From assembly GCA_007119095.1 (NCBI GenBank), contig SKQI01000022.1, positions 1 to 7,940 of the forward strand: 7,940 bases of DNA, given 5' to 3'. Source of the stretch: Wenzhouxiangella sp. GTDB taxonomy: Bacteria > Pseudomonadota > Gammaproteobacteria > Xanthomonadales > Wenzhouxiangellaceae. This document shows, piece by piece, positions 1-6,965 of this stretch. A program made the translations under genes and the position numbers. Every line of letters begins with the position of its first letter. The stretch's first letter is position 1. The notes below the pieces were generated by a model that was given only the letters and a program-made list of their open reading frames with translations, did no database searches and was not told the DNA's origin.

Positions 1-244
1 CAAAGCCGGGTTGCTGGTCTTCAAGCAGGGCGATGACCGCGCGCCCGGCCGTATTGCGCTCGCTGTCCAGCGGTAAATCACGGACCAGGCCGTTGATGGC
101 AGCGATGCGCACGCCGGATTGTGCTATGCGACGCGCTGTGACCGTATCGCCGGGCCCGTCGATGGCATGCCCGAGCAAATCAAATCCCACCCCGACATTG
201 CCCACGCTGGCCGGCGCAAAGGCCGTGGCCTGGTTTGTACTCAC
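1..244 (-). CDS. thrB: Homoserine kinase, N-terminal part (runs off the left edge)
   Basis: ThrB uses ATP to phosphorylate L-homoserine to O-phospho-L-homoserine, the step after ThrA in cytoplasmic threonine synthesis. Only the first 81 codons are inside the window. The N-terminus matches the opening of GHMP-family homoserine kinases: FAPASVGNVGVGFDLLGHAI corresponds to the E. coli stretch [20 protein letters not shown]. The start is a GTG at 244-242 that overlaps the thrA stop codon TGA (243-241) in a GTGA junction, so translation is very probably coupled to thrA. No other start lies closer to the conserved motif. The ATP-binding glycine/serine-rich GHMP loop would lie outside the window. 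The next gene is expected to be thrC, but this cannot be seen. Identification is firm from the N-terminal motif together with the operon position. Confidence 0.93.
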   Translation of the reverse strand, partial: MSTNQATAFAPASVGNVGVGFDLLGHAIDGPGDTVTARRIAQSGVRIAAINGLVRDLPLDSERNTAGRAVIALLEDQQPGF

Positions 245-2706
245 AGTCGTGCGCCCAGGTGGCTGGCGACGCGCAGCAGGTCGGCAAAAACGCCGGCGGC
301 GGTGACCGCCGGGCCGGCGCCGGGGCCCTGGACAATCAGCGGATTGTCGCAGTAGCGGTCGGTCTTGAAAGCGACCACGTTGTCGGTCAGGGCGAGGTGG
401 GCAAACGGGTGATCGCCGGGCAGGGCTTCCAGCGCAACGCGGGCCTGGCCCTGATCGTCCAGCGAGGCGACGTAGCGCAGCACCTTGCCCTCGTCATTGG
501 CCTTGGCCAGGCGCCTGGCCATGCTGTCGTCGTGGTCTGCCAGGCCGCTCAGAAAGCCGTCGATGTCGCAGTCATCCAGGCCGGGCGGACACAGGCTTTC
601 AACGTCGATATCGTCCAGACCGATATCCATGCCCATTTCGCGGGCCAGGATGACCAACTTGCGGGCTACGTCCATGCCGGACAGGTCATCGCGCGGGTCG
701 GGTTCGGTGTAGCCGGCTGCACGGGCCTCGCTGACCAACTCGGCAAAAGACATGCCGGCGGAATAGCGATTGAACAGATAGGCCAGGGTGCCGGAGAAGA
801 TGCCGTCGATGCGGTGGACGCGGTCGCCGGTATCGATCAGATCGCGCAGGGTCTGGATCACCGGCAGCCCGGCGCCGACCGTGGCTTCGTAGCGCCAGCG
901 CGCGCTGTGGCTGTCCAGCAGCCCGCGCAGGGCCCGGTAAGTGTCGATTTCGCCGCTGCCGGCGTGCTTGTTCGGGGTAATGACGTGGATGCCACGGGCC
1001 AGCCAGTCACCGTAGTGACGGGCAATATCGGCGCTGGCGGTGCAGTCGATCAGGACCGCGTGCGGCAAATGGTCGTCATCGATGAAGTCCACAAAGCGCT
1101 TCAGGTCCAGCGTCTCGGGCTGATCGCCCAGGGCGGCATCCGGGTCGATATTGCGCAGGCCACGATCATCGAGGCGCATCTTGCTGGAGCTGGCAATGCC
1201 GCGCAGGCGCAAATCCAGGCTGGCATCGCGCAGCAGCCGCTCGCGCGTGCTATCGAGCTGTTCGATCAGCGCGCGACCGACCTGGCCAGGCCCGATCAGG
1301 CCGACCGAAAGGGTTTGCTCCGATAGGTAGAAGACGGCATGAATGGCCTTGAGTGCCCGCTCGGCATCCACTTCGTCGACGGCGACGGAAATATTGCGTT
1401 CGGACGCGCCCTGGGCGATGGCGCGGACGTTGATGCCGGCTCGGCCCAGGGCGGTAAACAGGCGCGCTGCCACGCCGGGGGTTCCGGTCATGCCTTCGCC
1501 GACGATGGCGAGCACGCGGATATCGGGCACGCTGAAGATGCGCTGGATCTGGCCGTGGCGGATCTCGCGCTCGAAGGCGTCCTCCAGCACCTGGCCGGCG
1601 TTGGCGCAGTCGTTGGCGGGGACGACCAGGCAGATCGAATGCTCCGACGAGCTTTGTGAAATCATGGCTACCGAGATATCGGCCCGGTGCAGGGCTGAAA
1701 ATACCCGCTCGGCCGTGCCGGGCACGCCAATCATGCCGGCCCCTTCAATGGTGATCAAAGCCATGTTGGTCATGCCGGACAGGCCCTTGACCGGCGGTTC
1801 GGGGTGACCCTGGCTGTCGATCCGTGTGCCAGGGCAGTCCGGGTTGAAAGTGTTGCGGATGAATACCGGGATGGCCGCTTCCTGTGCCGGGCTGAGCGCC
1901 TGCGGGTGTATTACCCTGGCGCCGAAATAGGCCAGCTCGAAGGCTTCGCGATAGGATAGGTGATCGAGCAGCACGGCCTGCGGGACAGCGCCGGGATCAG
2001 CCGACAGCAGGCCATCCACGTTCGTCCAGATATGAATCTCGTCGGCGCCGAACAGGCGGCCGAAGATACTGCCCGAATAGTCCGAGCCGTTGCGACCCAG
2101 GGTAGAGATGCGACCATCGCGGGTGCGACAGATAAAGCCGGTAATGACATAGCGCCTGGCCGGATTGGCCTGGCGAAAGGCATCCAGGCGCTCCTGGCTG
2201 GCTGACCAGTCCACGGCCACCATCAGCGCGGTGGGGCGAACTCGCAGAATATCGCGGGCATCAACAAACACCGCGTCTTCGCCCAGCGACTGCAGGTGGG
2301 CGCTGAGCAGGGTGGCCGAATACAGCTCGCCCAGGCCGGAGATCAGCTCCACCACCTCCGCCGGCGCGGTGCCCATCAGGGCCAGGCTGTCGAGCAGCTG
2401 CCGCAGATTGCCAAAGCGGCGCTTCAGTTCGGCATGCAGGCCGGCACGCGCTTCCGGCGCTTCGACCAGCGCATCGGCGGTTTCCATGTGCCGAGCGAGC
2501 AGGCGTTCCAGCCGCTTGGTCCAGTCGCCCTCATTGGCCGCAGCCTGAGCAGCCAGCGCCAGCAGCTCGTTTGTTACTCCGGCCATGGCCGACACGACGA
2601 CGGCTTGCTGTTCGTCACCCCGATCCATTAGCAAACGCGCCACGTGCGCAATGCAGCCGGCATCGGCCAGGCTGCTCCCACCAAATTTATGCGTAATCCA
2701 GCCCAT
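241..2706 (-). CDS. thrA: Bifunctional aspartokinase / homoserine dehydrogenase I (ThrA)
   Basis: This fused enzyme catalyses aspartate to aspartyl-4-phosphate (kinase half) and aspartate semialdehyde to homoserine (NAD(P)H-dependent dehydrogenase half). The first step is shared with lysine and methionine synthesis; the second leads to threonine and methionine. At 821 residues it matches E. coli ThrA (820). The kinase domain has KFGGSS at 7-12 and GRNGSDYS at 204-211. Two ACT-type regulatory regions follow at about 316-390 and 397-465, containing ISQSSSEHSI (349-358) and IAQGASERNIS (430-440). The dehydrogenase Rossmann loop is GLIGPGQVG (469-477). ATVGAGLPVI lies at 608-617 and TEPDPRDDLSGMDVARK at 667-683; D679 and K683 occupy the positions of the yeast homoserine dehydrogenase catalytic Asp/Lys pair. 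The C-terminus has TAAGVFADLLR. The ACT regions imply feedback inhibition, by threonine in the family. The ATG at 2706 puts KFGG at residue 7, as expected, but it has almost no Shine-Dalgarno of its own. thrB overlaps its stop codon. Confidence 0.97.
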   Translation of the reverse strand: MGWITHKFGGSSLADAGCIAHVARLLMDRGDEQQAVVVSAMAGVTNELLALAAQAAANEGDWTKRLERLLARHMETADALVEAPEARAGLHAELKRRFGNLRQLLDSLALMGTAPAEVVELISGLGELYSATLLSAHLQSLGEDAVFVDARDILRVRPTALMVAVDWSASQERLDAFRQANPARRYVITGFICRTRDGRISTLGRNGSDYSGSIFGRLFGADEIHIWTNVDGLLSADPGAVPQAVLLDHLSYREAFELAYFGARVIHPQALSPAQEAAIPVFIRNTFNPDCPGTRIDSQGHPEPPVKGLSGMTNMALITIEGAGMIGVPGTAERVFSALHRADISVAMISQSSSEHSICLVVPANDCANAGQVLEDAFEREIRHGQIQRIFSVPDIRVLAIVGEGMTGTPGVAARLFTALGRAGINVRAIAQGASERNISVAVDEVDAERALKAIHAVFYLSEQTLSVGLIGPGQVGRALIEQLDSTRERLLRDASLDLRLRGIASSSKMRLDDRGLRNIDPDAALGDQPETLDLKRFVDFIDDDHLPHAVLIDCTASADIARHYGDWLARGIHVITPNKHAGSGEIDTYRALRGLLDSHSARWRYEATVGAGLPVIQTLRDLIDTGDRVHRIDGIFSGTLAYLFNRYSAGMSFAELVSEARAAGYTEPDPRDDLSGMDVARKLVILAREMGMDIGLDDIDVESLCPPGLDDCDIDGFLSGLADHDDSMARRLAKANDEGKVLRYVASLDDQGQARVALEALPGDHPFAHLALTDNVVAFKTDRYCDNPLIVQGPGAGPAVTAAGVFADLLRVASHLGARL

Positions 2707-2716
2707 GAAGTGCCGT

Positions 2717-2731
2717 TTTCACTGTGTGAAA
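2717..2731 (-). repeat. Short hairpin just upstream of the thrA start codon
   Basis: Read on the minus strand, TTTCAC, then ACA, then GTGAAA form a 6-bp perfect inverted repeat with a 3-nt loop. It can be extended by one pair if a single A is bulged. It ends 10 nt before the thrA ATG, exactly where a ribosome binding site would sit, and it contains the TGA stop of the candidate leader ORF. It could be an operator or an RNA hairpin that modulates thrA initiation. With a stem this short it could also be chance. Confidence 0.3.
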
Positions 2732-2764
2732 CAAGCGCTTGAGTTTACCGGCATCTACCCCTCC
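2719..2764 (-). promoter_or_regulatory. Candidate thrA leader: strong ribosome binding site plus 11-codon mini-ORF
   Basis: On the minus strand, GGAGGGG (2764-2758) is the best Shine-Dalgarno in the amn-thrA gap. Five bases after its GGAGG core comes an ATG (2754-2752) that opens an 11-codon ORF, MPVNSSACFTQ, ending in TGA at 2721-2719. It is in the same frame as thrA and stops 12 nt before the thrA ATG, whose own upstream sequence lacks a recognisable Shine-Dalgarno. The ORF has one Thr and no Ile, so it is not a classic E. coli thrL-type attenuator peptide. It could bring ribosomes to thrA by coupling or re-initiation, or it could be chance. No comparative evidence is available from this single sequence. 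Confidence 0.3.
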
Positions 2765-2794
2765 GCCACCAAACTTTTCCTGACTATCGGTGGC
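2765..2794 (-). repeat. Inverted repeat immediately after amn and before the thrA leader
   Basis: GCCACC and GGTGGC (plus-strand positions 2765-2770 and 2789-2794) form a 6-bp perfect stem with an 18-nt loop, extendable by a G-U and an A-U pair on the inside. It lies 10 nt beyond the amn stop codon and directly abuts the strong Shine-Dalgarno at 2764-2758. There is no T-tract after it, so it is not an intrinsic terminator. If it forms in RNA it could affect access to that ribosome binding site. Confidence 0.22.
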
Positions 2795-2803
2795 TCTTTG
2801 CCA

Positions 2804-3577
2804 TCAATCAAACCTCAAGTGCCGAACCGACCGCCCCTGGTCCCGAATTTCCTTCAAGGCATCAATGCCGATCGCAATCTGGGCATCGACATACTGGCGC
2901 GTGATGATGCGATCCGAGGCATCCGTCTTTACCCCATCGGGAACCATTGGCTGGTCGGAAACCAGCAACAGGGCGCCGGTGGGAATGGCATTGGCAAAGC
3001 CAGTAACGAATATGGTTGCCGTTTCCATGTCGATGGCCATGCAGCGGGTCTTGCGCAGATATTTCTTGAACCCCTTGTCATGTTCCCAGACTCGCCGGTT
3101 GGTGGTGTAGACCGTGCCGGTCCAGTAGTCCAGGTTGTGGTCCCTGATCGTTGAGGACACCGCGCGCTGCAGGGTGAATGCCGGCAGGGAAGGCACTTCG
3201 GGTGGAAAGTAGTCATTCGAGGTGCCTTCGCCGCGAATCGCCGCGATAGGCAGGATGAGATCGCCCAGCTTGTTCTTTTTCTTCAGCCCGCCGCACTTGC
3301 CCAGAAACAGCACGGCCTTGGGGCTGACGGCGCTGAGCAGATCCATGATGGTGGCGGCATTGGCGCTGCCCATGCCGAAATTGATCATGGTGATGCCGTC
3401 GGCAGAGGCGCTGCGCATGGCCTTGTCGCGACCGCGCACCTCAACGCCGTTGAAAGCGGCGAATTTTTCGACGTAGTTGTCGAAGTTGGTCAGCAGAATG
3501 TACTTCCCCAGCTGATCCAGTTCGCAGCCGGTGTAGCGGGGCAGCCAGTTTTCGACGATGTCCTGTTTCGATTCCAT
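2804..3577 (-). CDS. amn: AMP nucleosidase, short form
   Basis: The predicted reaction is AMP + water to adenine + ribose 5-phosphate, in cytoplasmic purine salvage and adenylate-pool control. The 257-residue product aligns by eye with the C-terminal catalytic half of E. coli Amn (484 residues), which has the nucleoside phosphorylase fold. Matching segments are FGMGSANAATI (67-77), LGKCGGL (92-98), PPEVPSLPAFTLQRAV (125-140), WTGTVYTTNRRVWE (152-165), AIDMETATI (181-189) and LLVSDQP (204-210). D208 in the SDQP motif sits where this superfamily carries its purine-N7 acid/base Asp. The N-terminal regulatory domain of the E. coli enzyme is absent, as in the short AMN-like proteins of some other bacteria. 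The ATG at 3577 is preceded by AAGAGAA, an acceptable ribosome binding site. thrA follows on the same strand after 97 nt with no clear terminator, so co-transcription is possible. Substrate assignment rests on family resemblance; another 5'-nucleotide or nucleoside cannot be excluded. Confidence 0.82.
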   Translation of the reverse strand: MESKQDIVENWLPRYTGCELDQLGKYILLTNFDNYVEKFAAFNGVEVRGRDKAMRSASADGITMINFGMGSANAATIMDLLSAVSPKAVLFLGKCGGLKKKNKLGDLILPIAAIRGEGTSNDYFPPEVPSLPAFTLQRAVSSTIRDHNLDYWTGTVYTTNRRVWEHDKGFKKYLRKTRCMAIDMETATIFVTGFANAIPTGALLLVSDQPMVPDGVKTDASDRIITRQYVDAQIAIGIDALKEIRDQGRSVRHLRFD

Positions 3578-3723
3578 GTTGTTGTTCTCTTTATGTTTGA
3601 CTGACCGGCCGGACTGGTTGTCGAGCTCTGGTCACGCGGGCTGATCCGGTTATGATGATCACACTGTGTTTCAGGCGGCTGACGACATCAGATTCAGTGG
3701 CCTCGCGTTCGTGAAGGGAGTGC
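3578..3723. promoter_or_regulatory. Divergent intergenic region between amn and the yeiH-type gene
   Basis: This 146-nt gap must hold promoters for both amn (leftward) and the YeiH-family gene (rightward). On the plus strand TATGAT (3651-3656) is a plausible -10 box, but no good -35 lies 16-18 nt upstream. A perfect 8-bp palindrome CCGGCCGG lies at 3605-3612, and TGATCA at 3656-3661 is followed by ACACTGTGT. No promoter can be called firmly for amn. I see no coding sequence here. Confidence 0.45.
3714..3720 (+). promoter_or_regulatory. Ribosome binding site of the yeiH-type gene
   Basis: AAGGGAG lies three bases before the ATG at 3724. It supports that start over the nearby GTG at 3720, which is out of frame. 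Confidence 0.6.
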
Positions 3724-4791
3724 ATGGATTGTACTGACGCCCGCCCCCCGGCGGGTACTCCGGTCTGGTCAGGTCTGGCGGTCGTCGTCGGGCTGGCCGC
3801 GCTTGCCTGGGCAATCGTGGCGGTGCTGGCGCGTCTGCCACTGGCCGCCGGCTTGCCGTTGAGCATGATGATGGTCGCGCTGCTGCTGGGTCTGGCCCTG
3901 GCGCCATGGGCCGCCGGCAGGCCAGGCTGGGTCCCCGGTCTGGAACTGGCGCGTGGGCCGATATTGAAGCTGGCAGTGATTCTGATTGGCTTGCGGCTGA
4001 GCCTGGTCGAAGTCGGTCAGCTTGGCGTGATGGCCCTGCCGCTGGTACTGGCGGCGATTATCACCGGGCTGGGTCTGACCTTGCTGTTGGCGCGCCTGTT
4101 TGGCGTCGATCGACGACTGGCAAGCTTGCTGGCGGTGGGCACGGCCATTTGCGGGGCGTCTGCTATCGCCGCCGCTGCGCCCGGGTTGAATGCCCGGCGC
4201 GAGGAGATTTGCTACGCGGTGGCCTGTGTCGCCCTGGCCGGCCTGGTCGCGACGCTGGCTTACCCGGCTTTGCTGCAGCATCTGCTTGATAGTCCCGTGG
4301 CCATCGGCCTGGTGCTTGGCGCGAGTATTCACGATACGGCCCAGGTCACGGCGGCTGCCAGTTTGTACGAGCAGTCCTGGGCGGCCGATGGCACCCTGGC
4401 GGCCGCGACGGTAACCAAATTGTTACGTAACAGCGCCATGCTGGTCGTTATCCCGCTGCTGTTGTGGTGGGCTTTGCGTGGTCAGGGTTCGAGTACGGGC
4501 AAGGTCCCGATACCCTTGTTCATTTTTGGTTTTCTGGCCTTGAGTCTGCTGCGCACCCTGGGAGATGCGAGTTGGGGGACGGACCAGGCGGCCTGGCAGT
4601 GGCTGATCAACGCCGCGGCGCTGCTCAGCACTTTCGGCTTTGCCGCCGCCCTGGCGGCCATGGCCCTGAGTATTCGCCTGGCCGATCTGCGCCGGCTCGG
4701 CTGGAAACCGGGTCTGGTAGCGGCAATTTCAGCGCTGGGGGTTCTGCTGGTGGCGCTGGGTCTCACCCAACTTATGGCACACGCTTCTTGA
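3724..4791 (+). CDS. yeiH: YeiH/UPF0324 family inner-membrane protein (putative sulfate exporter)
   Basis: This 355-residue, strongly hydrophobic protein belongs to the YeiH/UPF0324 family (PF03601), often labelled putative sulfate exporters without firm biochemical proof. Its hallmarks are GTAICGASAIAA (139-150), normally GAAICGASA, and GLVLGASIHDTAQVTAAA (195-212) followed by TKLLRN (231-236). Both are signature loops of the family. About ten membrane segments can be seen, including roughly 17-37, 45-62, 102-126, 161-181, 236-251, 262-277, 294-315 and 328-351. A short cytoplasmic-type charged stretch, NARREE, lies at 156-161. Length is typical of the family. The ATG at 3724 has a clear ribosome binding site. 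In enterobacteria the gene is often paired with a LysR-type regulator. None is visible here; the divergent neighbour is amn. The S9 peptidase gene starts 56 nt downstream, possibly on the same transcript. The family call is firm; the transported substrate is not known. Confidence 0.9.
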   Translation: MDCTDARPPAGTPVWSGLAVVVGLAALAWAIVAVLARLPLAAGLPLSMMMVALLLGLALAPWAAGRPGWVPGLELARGPILKLAVILIGLRLSLVEVGQLGVMALPLVLAAIITGLGLTLLLARLFGVDRRLASLLAVGTAICGASAIAAAAPGLNARREEICYAVACVALAGLVATLAYPALLQHLLDSPVAIGLVLGASIHDTAQVTAAASLYEQSWAADGTLAAATVTKLLRNSAMLVVIPLLLWWALRGQGSSTGKVPIPLFIFGFLALSLLRTLGDASWGTDQAAWQWLINAAALLSTFGFAAALAAMALSIRLADLRRLGWKPGLVAAISALGVLLVALGLTQLMAHAS

Positions 4792-4802
4792 CCTGCCTTC
4801 TG

Positions 4803-4823
4803 GCACAATCTCGCGATTGTTGC
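4803..4823 (+). repeat. Small hairpin between the yeiH-type gene and the S9 peptidase gene
   Basis: ACAATC (4805-4810) and GATTGT (4815-4820) form a perfect 6-bp stem with a TCGC tetraloop, extendable to GCACAATC/GATTGTTGC with one bulged T. No T-tract follows, so it is a weak terminator candidate at best. The overlapping TGGCACAAT (4801-4809) resembles an extended -10 box, but it lacks a -35 at the proper distance (TTGACC at 4788-4793 is only 10 nt away). Confidence 0.25.
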
Positions 4824-4847
4824 TGACTGAATGACGGTTGATGAATC

Positions 4848-6941
4848 ATGAAATCCATTCTGGGAACGGCCTTGGTGGCCACGATGCTTGCTGCGGGGCC
4901 GATCATGGCTGAAGACGATCCGTTTCTGTGGCTGGAAGAAATCGAAGGCGAGAAAGCGCTGGAATGGGCGCGGGAACAGAATGAACGCTCTGAGGATTTT
5001 CTCAAGGGGCATCCGCTGTTCGAGGATCTGCACAAGCGCAATCTCGACATCCTGACCTCGGAAGACCGTATCGCCTTCCCGTCGTTGATGGGTGGTCAGA
5101 TCTTCAATTTCTGGCGCGATGGCAACCACGTGCGCGGGATCTGGCGGGTGACATCGCGCGAAAATTTCCGTGATACGCGACCGGAATGGGACGTCATCAT
5201 CGACGTCGACCAGCTCGCCGAAGAAGAAGACCAGAACTGGGTCTGGGCTGGTGCCAACTGCCGCTATCCCGATTACGATCGCTGCCTGGTTGGCTTGTCG
5301 ATCGGCGGTGCTGATGCGGCGGTAAGGCGTGAGTTCGATATGGAAAGCCGTCGCTTTGTCGACGATGGTTTCGTGCTCCCGGAATCGAAGAGCTACATCA
5401 GTTGGCGCGATCGCGACAGCGTATTTTTCGGCCCGGCCTTCGAGCCGGACCAGATGACAACCTCCGAGTATGCGCGCCAGGTTTACATCTGGCAGCGCGG
5501 CACGCCTAAGGAAGAGGCCGAGCTGGTGTTTGAAGGCCGGCGTGACGACGTGCTGGTCTGGGGCTCACGGCTTTGGGATGGAGATACTCCCTGGGACATG
5601 ATCGTTCGCTTGCCCACCTTCTTTACCCGCGAGTACCACGTGCTCCGGGATGGCGAAACGGTCCGTGTCGACGTGCCTGGCGATGCCAACCTGGCCGGTA
5701 TCATCGGCGGCCAGTTACTGGTCGAGCTGCGCTCGGACTGGACGCCTGGCGACACCACCTTCGGCCAGGGTGCCCTGTTGGCCGCCGACATGGAATCGGT
5801 GCTGGCCGGTGAACCGGATTTTGAGCTCCTGTTTGCGCCGAACGAGAGCCAGGCTGTCAACAGCGTCTCGACCACCAAGAACACGGTCATCGTTTCTATC
5901 CTCGAGGACGTAATCGGACAATTTGTCCGCTTTACCCGGACCGAGGATGGCTGGCAGCAGGAACGCCTGGATATTCCGGCCAAAGGCACCCTGAGTGTCG
6001 TCACCACCGACGACCGCAGCGACGCGTTTTATTTCAACTACACCGATTTCCTGACGCCGACGCGGCTATACGAAGCCGATGCCATGGCCGATACCCATCG
6101 CCAGATTCGTTCCGAGCCGTCGCGGTTCAACAAGGATGGCATGCGGGTTGAACAGCACTTTGCCTCCTCGGCGGATGGCGAGCGCATTCCCTATTTCATC
6201 GTCAAGCCGGCCGGGTTCGAAGCCAACGGCACCAATCCGACCCTGATCGGCGCCTACGGTGGCTTTGAGGTGGCACGAACGCCGTTCTACTCCGGCATCA
6301 TCGGCTCGGGTTGGCTGGAGCGCGGCGGTGTTTACGTGCTTGCCAATATCCGCGGCGGCGGTGAGTTTGGCCCGCGTTGGCATCAGGCCGCCCTGCGCGA
6401 AAATCGCCAGCGCGCCTTCGATGATTTGATCGCCGTGGCCGAAGACCTGATCGAGCGTGGCATCACTGCACCGCAGCACCTGGGCATTCAGGGCGGCTCC
6501 AACGGTGGTCTCCTGACCGGTGCGGCCCTGGTCCAGCGCCCGGACCTGTTCAACGCCGTCATCATCCAGGTGCCGCTGCTGGACATGAAGCGTTACCACA
6601 AGTTGCTGGCCGGAGCGAGCTGGATGGCCGAATACGGCAACCCGGATGATCCCGATGACTGGGCTTTCATCAGCCAGTATTCGCCGTACCAGAATCTGTC
6701 AGCAGATGCCGATTATCCGAAGGCTTTCGTCACGACATCTACCCGAGATGACCGCGTCCACCCCGGCCATGCCCGCAAATTCGTGGCGCGTATGCTGGAA
6801 CAGGGTCACGACGTGCTTTACTTCGAAAATATTGAAGGCGGTCACGGCGGCGCGGCCAATCTGAAGCAGTCGGCGTATATCAATGCGCTGATACAGGCTT
6901 ACCTGCACGAGCGCCTTGCTGGAAACGTTGAAGAAGGGTAA
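4848..6941 (+). CDS. Periplasmic or secreted prolyl oligopeptidase (S9A family serine peptidase)
   Basis: This 697-residue enzyme should cleave short peptides after proline. Residues 1-21 look like a Sec signal peptide (one Lys, hydrophobic core, cleavage after IMA at 21), so export is likely, to the periplasm or beyond. The mature protein opens with DPFLWLEEIEGEKALEW, typical of S9A enzymes. An N-terminal seven-bladed propeller domain is expected to about residue 415, and the alpha/beta hydrolase domain occupies about 440-690. Catalytic residues are S551 in GGSNGG (549-554), D634 in RDDR (633-636) and H666 in GGHGG. Y470 in AYGGF matches the oxyanion tyrosine of porcine prolyl oligopeptidase. 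W592 and R636 match its Trp595 and Arg643, which hold the proline side, supporting true post-proline specificity. NIRGGGEFG lies at 500-508. The ATG at 4848 is preceded in frame by a TGA (4842-4844), so no longer start exists; its ribosome binding site is weak. Oligopeptidase B is less likely given the conserved proline-pocket residues. Confidence 0.93.
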   Translation: MKSILGTALVATMLAAGPIMAEDDPFLWLEEIEGEKALEWAREQNERSEDFLKGHPLFEDLHKRNLDILTSEDRIAFPSLMGGQIFNFWRDGNHVRGIWRVTSRENFRDTRPEWDVIIDVDQLAEEEDQNWVWAGANCRYPDYDRCLVGLSIGGADAAVRREFDMESRRFVDDGFVLPESKSYISWRDRDSVFFGPAFEPDQMTTSEYARQVYIWQRGTPKEEAELVFEGRRDDVLVWGSRLWDGDTPWDMIVRLPTFFTREYHVLRDGETVRVDVPGDANLAGIIGGQLLVELRSDWTPGDTTFGQGALLAADMESVLAGEPDFELLFAPNESQAVNSVSTTKNTVIVSILEDVIGQFVRFTRTEDGWQQERLDIPAKGTLSVVTTDDRSDAFYFNYTDFLTPTRLYEADAMADTHRQIRSEPSRFNKDGMRVEQHFASSADGERIPYFIVKPAGFEANGTNPTLIGAYGGFEVARTPFYSGIIGSGWLERGGVYVLANIRGGGEFGPRWHQAALRENRQRAFDDLIAVAEDLIERGITAPQHLGIQGGSNGGLLTGAALVQRPDLFNAVIIQVPLLDMKRYHKLLAGASWMAEYGNPDDPDDWAFISQYSPYQNLSADADYPKAFVTTSTRDDRVHPGHARKFVARMLEQGHDVLYFENIEGGHGGAANLKQSAYINALIQAYLHERLAGNVEEG

Positions 6942-6965
6942 AGGGGCAGAGGTTTTCCTCGCTTG

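Noticed and set aside
235..1326. A 363-codon plus-strand open frame antisense to the dehydrogenase half of thrA.
   Set aside because: Its translation is rich in Ala, Gly, Val and Gln with no recognisable motif. It lies entirely opposite a strongly conserved gene, as expected for a mirror frame in GC-rich DNA.
2707..2803. An E. coli thrL-type attenuator (Thr/Ile-rich leader followed by a T-tract terminator).
   Set aside because: No run of Thr or Ile codons and no T-tract terminator occur in the gap.
2784..2804. A six-codon ORF (MAKSHR) overlapping the amn stop as TGATG.
   Set aside because: It is too short to support, has no conserved content, and the overlap can arise by chance.
2585..3154. 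A 189-codon plus-strand frame spanning the amn-thrA gap.
   Set aside because: It is antisense to the start of thrA and the end of amn, has no ribosome binding site that I can see and no family resemblance. It is open only because it mirrors real codons.
3649..3668. A CRP/Clp-type site (TGTGA-N6-TCACA) near TGTGATCATCATAAC on the minus strand.
   Set aside because: Only one half-site is present; the second half reads TAACC.
2720..3669. The shared 8-mer CACTGTGT before thrA (2720-2727) and in the amn/yeiH intergenic region (3662-3669), as a common operator.
   Set aside because: The flanking bases differ and the surrounding symmetry is different, so an 8-base match within a kilobase is weak evidence.
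3769..4332. A 187-codon minus-strand frame opposite the YeiH-type gene.
   Set aside because: The translation is low-complexity and rich in Gln, Arg and Gly, which is the mirror image of hydrophobic transmembrane codons.
4788..4820. A promoter for the S9 peptidase from TTGACC (4788-4793) with CACAAT or GATTGT.
   Set aside because: The spacings (10 and 21 nt) are wrong for sigma-70, and the TGGCAC at 4801 lacks the correctly spaced TTGC needed for sigma-54.
4482..5129. A 215-codon minus-strand frame across the yeiH/peptidase junction.
   Set aside because: It is a shadow of two genuine plus-strand genes, one of which has its signal peptide coding region here.
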